Assembly (NCBI GenBank): GCA_002493515.1
Contig: DKYZ01000013.1
Span: 1,363-11,914, forward strand
Direction of reading: 5' to 3'
DNA length: 10,552 bases
From: Porphyromonadaceae bacterium UBA7087
Lineage (GTDB): Bacteria > Bacteroidota > Bacteroidia > Bacteroidales > Muribaculaceae
Shown piece by piece: positions 7,128-10,552 of the stretch (positions are counted from its first letter, which is position 1; every line of letters begins with the position of its first letter). Under the pieces are notes generated by a model, which worked only from the letters and a program-made list of their open reading frames with translations, made no database searches and was not told the origin of the DNA. The position numbers and the translations under genes are program-made.

Positions 7128-8369
7128 GATTTTCTTTCCGTTCCGGATATAGAGTCCGGGGCGTGTGGGAGCGGACAGCGGCAGCCCCTCCACGGTGTAC
7201 CATGTGGAATCAGTACCGTCTGGGGAGTATATGGCGTCTACGGTGCCTGTAGGGGTCGCGAAGCTGCAAATGTTCTTCAGGGCCGAGGTGGCACACCCCG
7301 TGGTGCTGTCGAACAGCGGAGCGTTATACCAGCCGCTGAGATCGGTATCGAAGGCGTTGTATTCCATCCACCACCAGAAGAGGCCGTCTACACGCTCGTG
7401 GTCAAGAAGGGTAGCCACGAGGTCGCGTGCGAACGCATCCTGCCCTTCGTCAGAATAAGGATATTTGCCTGACAGGTCGTGCGACGTGCCGGGCACTTCC
7501 CATTTATAGGAGTAACCGGTCTCGACGATCATGATATCTTTTTCGGGGTATTCCTTCTCCACTGTGTCGAGGGCCTTGTCAAGCACAGGGAGGTCGCCAT
7601 GGAAATAGGGATAGTAGCTCAGTCCGATGATGTCGTAGTCCACGTCCAGGCTGCGCATCCGGTCGTAGAAATTCGTCAGGGCATCCACCTGGGCCACGCG
7701 CTCCGTATGGATTATGATTCCGGCGTCGGGACACTTCTCGCGGCATGCCGCTATGGCGCTTCTCAACAGGCGTCCGAGGCGGTCCCAGTTGGCGTCGCTC
7801 CCCATGAAGGTCTTTTTCAGCGAGCTTTCCGGATCAGACGGTTTCCCCCAGAGCATGCCGTAGCTGATCTCGTTGCCGGGCTGGATGAAGTCGGGGGTGG
7901 CTCCGTTCTCTATAAGGTGGGAGAGCACCGATGAGGTATAGTCATGGATTTTGTCTATGAGCTGGTCGTCCGATAGGCCCTGCCAGGCAGCCGGCGTCCA
8001 TTGTTTTGCCGGATCGGCCCAGGTGTCGGAGTAATGGAAATCGAGCATCAGCGCGAATCCGGCCTCCTTTATCTGCCGGCATAGCGGCGTGACGTATTCG
8101 AGGTCCTGGCAGGCGTTGGGATCCTTGTCGGGGCCGTCGTAAGCATCCGGGTCTACGAAAAGGCGCACGCGCATTGCGTTCATTCCCTCGTCGTGGAGAT
8201 AGGGCAGAAGCTCTGCTATCGGCTTGCCGTCATGTGTTTTGTACTGTGCTCCGGCTTCGATGTATTCGGGCAGAAGCGATATGTCGCCCCCGGCATAACG
8301 GGGAGCAACGGCGCCGGCCAATGATATGACCGGCGCCGCAAATGAGAATATTATGGTTCTTGGATTCAT
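7101..8369 (-). CDS. Arabinogalactan endo-beta-1,4-galactanase (GH53), secreted
   Basis: This 422-residue enzyme belongs to GH53 and hydrolyses internal beta-1,4-galactosidic bonds in type I (arabino)galactan of pectin side chains. Visible landmarks are the N-terminal strand YAGGDIS (25-31), the MRVRLFVDP segment (66-74), HYSDTWADP (112-120), the acid/base E167 in PGNEIS, and the nucleophile E283 in IVETGYSY. Residues 1-22 look like a type I signal peptide without a lipobox Cys, so the protein is periplasmic or secreted rather than lipid-anchored. After the barrel, residues 374-416 resemble the tail seen on many secreted Bacteroidales proteins (WYTVEGLPL, then PTRPGLYIRNGKKILL), followed by an extra GGMRGR. 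The gene starts 25 bp after the DUF1015 stop, so it is probably cotranscribed with it. No SusC/SusD pair or other galactan enzymes are present in the window, so it is not in an evident polysaccharide-utilisation locus. Its 3' end overlaps the lipoprotein gene. Confidence 0.93.
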   Translation of the reverse strand: MNPRTIIFSFAAPVISLAGAVAPRYAGGDISLLPEYIEAGAQYKTHDGKPIAELLPYLHDEGMNAMRVRLFVDPDAYDGPDKDPNACQDLEYVTPLCRQIKEAGFALMLDFHYSDTWADPAKQWTPAAWQGLSDDQLIDKIHDYTSSVLSHLIENGATPDFIQPGNEISYGMLWGKPSDPESSLKKTFMGSDANWDRLGRLLRSAIAACREKCPDAGIIIHTERVAQVDALTNFYDRMRSLDVDYDIIGLSYYPYFHGDLPVLDKALDTVEKEYPEKDIMIVETGYSYKWEVPGTSHDLSGKYPYSDEGQDAFARDLVATLLDHERVDGLFWWWMEYNAFDTDLSGWYNAPLFDSTTGCATSALKNICSFATPTGTVDAIYSPDGTDSTWYTVEGLPLSAPTRPGLYIRNGKKILLGGMRGR

Positions 8370-8377
8370 CTTATGAT

Positions 8378-8392
8378 TTCCGGAAGCCGGAA
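8378..8392 (-). other. Short inverted repeat between the DUF1015 and GH53 genes
   Basis: TTCCGG (8378-8383) and CCGGAA (8387-8392) form a 6-bp GC-rich stem with a 3-nt loop. It begins just after the DUF1015 stop codon and ends 8 nt before the GH53 ATG. No T tract follows on the minus strand, so it is not a standard terminator; it could reduce ribosome access to the galactanase start or protect an mRNA 3' end. Confidence 0.5.
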
Positions 8393-8394
8393 TT

Positions 8395-9642
8395 TCAGTC
8401 GTCGAGTTTGTGGATCACGAGGCCCGAACGGAGCTTGGGCTCGAACCATGTGGTCTTGGGAGGCATGATGTTGCCGGAGTCGGCTATGGCGATGAGCTGG
8501 TCCATGGTGACGGGATAGAGGGCGAGGGCCATCTTCATCTCGCCGCTGTCGACACGACGCTTGAGCTCTCCGAGGCCGCGGATACCGCCCACGAAGTCGA
8601 TGCGCTTGTCGGAACGGAGGTCGGTGATGCCGAGGATGTCGCGCAGGATGAGGTTGCTCGATACGGTCACGTCAAGCACGCCGATGGGATCCTTGTCGTC
8701 ATAGGTTCCCTCTTTCGCGGTGAGTGAATACCACTTGCCGTCGAGATAGAGGGCGAAGTTGTGGAGATGCTCGGGAGTATAGATCTCTGTGCCTTTCTCC
8801 TCCACGATGAAGTTCTCGCGCACACGGTCGAGGAACTGCTCGGGTGTGAGGCCGTTGAGGTCGCGCACCACGCGGTTGTAGTCGATTATCTTGAGATGCG
8901 ATGCGGGGAACGCAACAGCGAGGAAGTAGTTGTATTCCTCGTCGCCGCGGTGGTTGGGATTGTTCTTGGCCTTCTCGGCGCCTACGAGGGCGGCAGCCGC
9001 GCTGCGGTGATGGCCGTCGGCGATGTAGAGGTTGGGAATCTTTGCGAACTCCTCGGTGATTTTCTTGATGGTGTCGTCGTCGTCGATCACCCAGAGGGTG
9101 TGGCCGAATCCGTCGGGAGCCACGAAGTCATACTCGGGCTTGCCTGCGGTCACCTTGCGGATTATCTCCTCGAGGGCGGCGTTGTCGGGGAATGCGAAGA
9201 ACACCGGCTCGATGTTGGCGTTGTTGACGCGCACGTGTTTCATGCGGTCTTCCTCCTTGTCGCGGCGTGTAAGCTCATGCTTCTTGATGCGTCCCTCCAT
9301 GTAGTCGTCTACCCATGCGCCTACAACGAAGCCGTACTGTGTGCGTCCGTCCATTGTCTGGGCGTAGATGTAATACTGCTCCTTGGAATCCTGCACGAGC
9401 CATCCCTCTTTCTGGAATTTCTTGAAATTCTCCACGGCCTTCTCATATACCCTGGGGTCGTGCTCGTCGAAACCGGGCTCGAAGTCGATTTCCGGCTTTA
9501 TGATGTGATAGAGTGATTTCTCGTTGCCCTCGGCCTCCTTGCGGGCCTCTTCGGAGTTAAGCACGTCGTAGGGACGCGACACTACCTGCTCTACGAGCTC
9601 TTTGGGGGGGCGTACGCCCTTGAACGGTTTTACTTTTGCCAT
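8395..9642 (-). CDS. DUF1015 family protein
   Basis: This 415-residue cytoplasmic protein matches DUF1015 over its whole length. Conserved blocks seen are the N-terminal KPFKGVRPP (5-13) and SRPYDVL (22-28), KHELTRRDKEEDR (121-133), the ADGHHRSAAA block (208-217), and the C-terminal MPPKTTWFEPKLRSGL (393-408). The DGHHR motif recalls the ParB/sulfiredoxin-like fold that also contains free-serine kinases; this remote similarity, and the common placement of the family beside serC and serA in Bacteroidetes as I recall it, suggest a link to serine metabolism. The biochemical role is not established from the sequence. Here serA and serC are not adjacent: the gene sits 30 bp after fur and 25 bp before the GH53 galactanase on the same strand, implying cotranscription. 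The ATG at 9642 gives the conserved N-terminus. A run of seven G (plus strand, 9604-9610) encodes the RPP motif. Confidence 0.93.
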   Translation of the reverse strand: MAKVKPFKGVRPPKELVEQVVSRPYDVLNSEEARKEAEGNEKSLYHIIKPEIDFEPGFDEHDPRVYEKAVENFKKFQKEGWLVQDSKEQYYIYAQTMDGRTQYGFVVGAWVDDYMEGRIKKHELTRRDKEEDRMKHVRVNNANIEPVFFAFPDNAALEEIIRKVTAGKPEYDFVAPDGFGHTLWVIDDDDTIKKITEEFAKIPNLYIADGHHRSAAAALVGAEKAKNNPNHRGDEEYNYFLAVAFPASHLKIIDYNRVVRDLNGLTPEQFLDRVRENFIVEEKGTEIYTPEHLHNFALYLDGKWYSLTAKEGTYDDKDPIGVLDVTVSSNLILRDILGITDLRSDKRIDFVGGIRGLGELKRRVDSGEMKMALALYPVTMDQLIAIADSGNIMPPKTTWFEPKLRSGLVIHKLDD

Positions 9643-9672
9643 GGTTGTCTGAAAAAGATTTAAGATTTAATA

Positions 9673-10143
9673 TTATCTGATTGTTTTATTGATTGCTTTG
9701 TGCTTTCTGGAGGAGAGCTCTCCGTCAGCGGCCTCGCGCTCGCGGCAGGCGTCGCAGATGCCGTAGACGCATGTGGAGAAATAGGAGGGGGTGAAGCCGT
9801 CGACCTTCATTTCCGCAAGCCGGGAAAGCGTCTGGTTGTCGCGCACCTCCCTGACCTCCCCGCAGCGCATGCACACCAGGTGGAGATGGTTGGTGAGGGC
9901 AAGCTCATAGAGGGCATGGTGGGTGTCGATGAGAAGCCGCCTCAGGATTCCGCATTCGCACAGGAGCTCGACGGTGTTGTAGACCGTGGCCCTGCTGACG
10001 TGGAAATCCTTGTCGACCGCCTTGTGGAGCTCGTCGATCTCGAAGTGGGTCTTCAGGGATTGAGCGGTCTTCAGAATGGCGAAACGCTCCGGAGTCTTCC
10101 GAAGCCCTTTCTCCTCTATGAATTTTGTGAACAACTCTTCCAC
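9673..10143 (-). CDS. fur: Fur-family metal-dependent transcriptional regulator
   Basis: This protein of 156 residues has the Fur layout: a winged-helix DNA-binding domain (about 1-72, with GLRKTPERFAIL at 13-24 and recognition helix HVSRATVYNTVELL at 48-61) and a dimerisation/metal domain. Two CxxC pairs (C91/C94 and C130/C133) form the structural zinc site; candidate sensing ligands are H33, E80, H86 and H88. Having Glu at position 80 where PerR has Asp, together with overall resemblance to Bacteroides Fur, favours an iron sensor over a peroxide sensor. The open frame runs upstream to a TTG at 10275, but that extension overlaps a good promoter and has no Fur similarity; the GTG at 10143 places the start 12 residues before GLRKTPER, as in homologues. 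It is divergent from a rubredoxin gene and precedes DUF1015 by 30 bp, probably as first gene of an operon. Autoregulation is plausible. Family certain, start likely. Confidence 0.9.
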   Translation of the reverse strand: MEELFTKFIEEKGLRKTPERFAILKTAQSLKTHFEIDELHKAVDKDFHVSRATVYNTVELLCECGILRRLLIDTHHALYELALTNHLHLVCMRCGEVREVRDNQTLSRLAEMKVDGFTPSYFSTCVYGICDACREREAADGELSSRKHKAINKTIR

Positions 10144-10203
10144 TCGGTATGTGATATGGGGATATGGAAGGCATATGCAGGCTCTTTCCGTCCCAATTTC
10201 ACT

Positions 10204-10236
10204 GCAAAGATAATAGCAAAGCGGCAAATAAGCAAA
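10204..10236 (-). promoter_or_regulatory. Promoter of the fur operon, with repeated GCAAA motifs
   Basis: On the minus strand, TTTG (complement of 10233-10236), a 20-bp spacer and TATCTTTG (complement of 10205-10212) match the Bacteroidetes sigma-ABfr consensus TTTG-N19-21-TAnnTTTG exactly. Transcription would start near 10198, leaving a leader of about 55 nt before the GTG at 10143 and making a start at 10275 impossible for this transcript. GCAAA occurs four times on the plus strand in this segment (10204, 10216, 10224, 10232), two of the intervals being 8 bp; this may be an operator or simply reflect repeated TTTGC elements. Confidence 0.75.
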
Positions 10237-10356
10237 TAGAAAGGAAGTTATTTTCACAATGGAGGCCCGAGCCAACTTTTAAGGTTTTGGTTTGTTAGAT
10301 AATCAGAGCGGCGCATAAGGCGTCGCCGTGAATGCAAATCATTAAATAATAGAGAA

Positions 10357-10521
10357 ATGAAGAAATACAGATGTACGGTATGCGACTGGATATATGATCC
10401 GGCCGTAGGAGACCCGGAAGGCGGAATCGCCGCCGGCACAGCATTCGAGGATATTCCCAACGACTGGGTATGCCCGGTATGCGGAGTAGGGAAGGAAGAT
10501 TTCGTAGAGGAGCCGGACTGA
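10357..10521 (+). CDS. Rubredoxin
   Basis: This 54-residue protein is a rubredoxin, a small cytoplasmic one-electron carrier with a single iron bound by four Cys. The ligands are C6 and C9 (YRCTVCDWIYDP) and C39 and C42 (WVCPVCG), with the typical GTAFEDIPNDW loop (27-37) and a C-terminal KEDFVE. The length is exactly that of classic single-domain rubredoxins. In anaerobes these proteins usually feed electrons to rubrerythrin or other peroxide- and oxygen-reducing enzymes; no such partner is in the window. It is transcribed divergently from fur across a 213-bp gap that could hold shared control sites. No clear -7 element is visible for this gene; a possible weak 5-bp stem (10309-10313 with 10324-10328) lies in its leader. 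The remaining 31 bases after the stop show nothing recognisable. Confidence 0.96.
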   Translation: MKKYRCTVCDWIYDPAVGDPEGGIAAGTAFEDIPNDWVCPVCGVGKEDFVEEPD

Positions 10522-10552
10522 GCCTGCTCCGGAAAAGACAGATATGGAATAG

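Noticed and set aside
8761..9516. Open frame of 251 codons on the plus strand opposite DUF1015
   Set aside because: Fully antisense to a conserved family; Val/Leu-rich repeating composition reflects the GAC/GAG/AAG codons of the true gene.
9673..10143. Naming the Fur-family protein PerR because of the adjacent rubredoxin gene
   Set aside because: The position equivalent to the PerR sensing Asp is Glu (E80), and the sequence resembles Bacteroides Fur more closely.
10144..10275. N-terminal extension of Fur to a TTG start at 10275
   Set aside because: The added residues show no Fur similarity and overlap an exact promoter match at 10205-10236; the GTG at 10143 fits homologues.

Overview
The window looks like a chromosomal segment of a Bacteroidales bacterium, probably a gut commensal of the Muribaculaceae/Bacteroidaceae type. 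The evidence is: a MalQ with two N-terminal starch-binding domains, a Bacteroidetes-style Fur, a DUF1015 protein, a lipoprotein with an acidic stretch right after its lipid-bearing Cys, GC-rich genes separated by AT-rich gaps, few Shine-Dalgarno sequences, and a promoter of the TTTG-N20-TAnnTTTG type. The family-level assignment is inference. Eight genes are supported; no RNA gene, CRISPR array, transposase or phage gene is visible.

Left part (47-5352, minus strand): a two-CBM20 4-alpha-glucanotransferase (malQ) lies downstream of an adenosylcobalamin-dependent class II ribonucleotide reductase (nrdJ). A strong intrinsic terminator (2759-2805) separates them, so they are probably separate transcription units. 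A perfect 11-bp tandem repeat lies just upstream of nrdJ.

Middle (5566-7127, plus strand): an AraC-family regulator starts at a GTG, followed by a long hairpin at 6555-6591 and a small predicted surface lipoprotein of unknown function. The last 27 bp of the lipoprotein gene overlap, tail to tail, the end of a GH53 endo-galactanase gene on the other strand.

Right part (10236 down to 7101, minus strand): a fur homologue, a DUF1015 gene and the GH53 galactanase are spaced by 30 and 25 bp and read like one operon, driven by a good promoter at 10205-10236. This mixes metal regulation, a conserved protein of uncertain function and a secreted polysaccharide-degrading enzyme. Divergent from fur lies a 54-residue rubredoxin gene (10357-10521), too short for many gene callers.

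Most of the content is ordinary metabolism: starch/maltodextrin use, deoxynucleotide synthesis, galactan hydrolysis, iron control and electron transfer. I see no clear new multi-gene system. The points most worth a second look are the odd fur/DUF1015/galactanase grouping, the 3' overlap without a visible terminator, the C-terminal tail of the galactanase, the nrdJ upstream repeat, and the uncharacterised lipoprotein. No gap between genes exceeds 300 bases.
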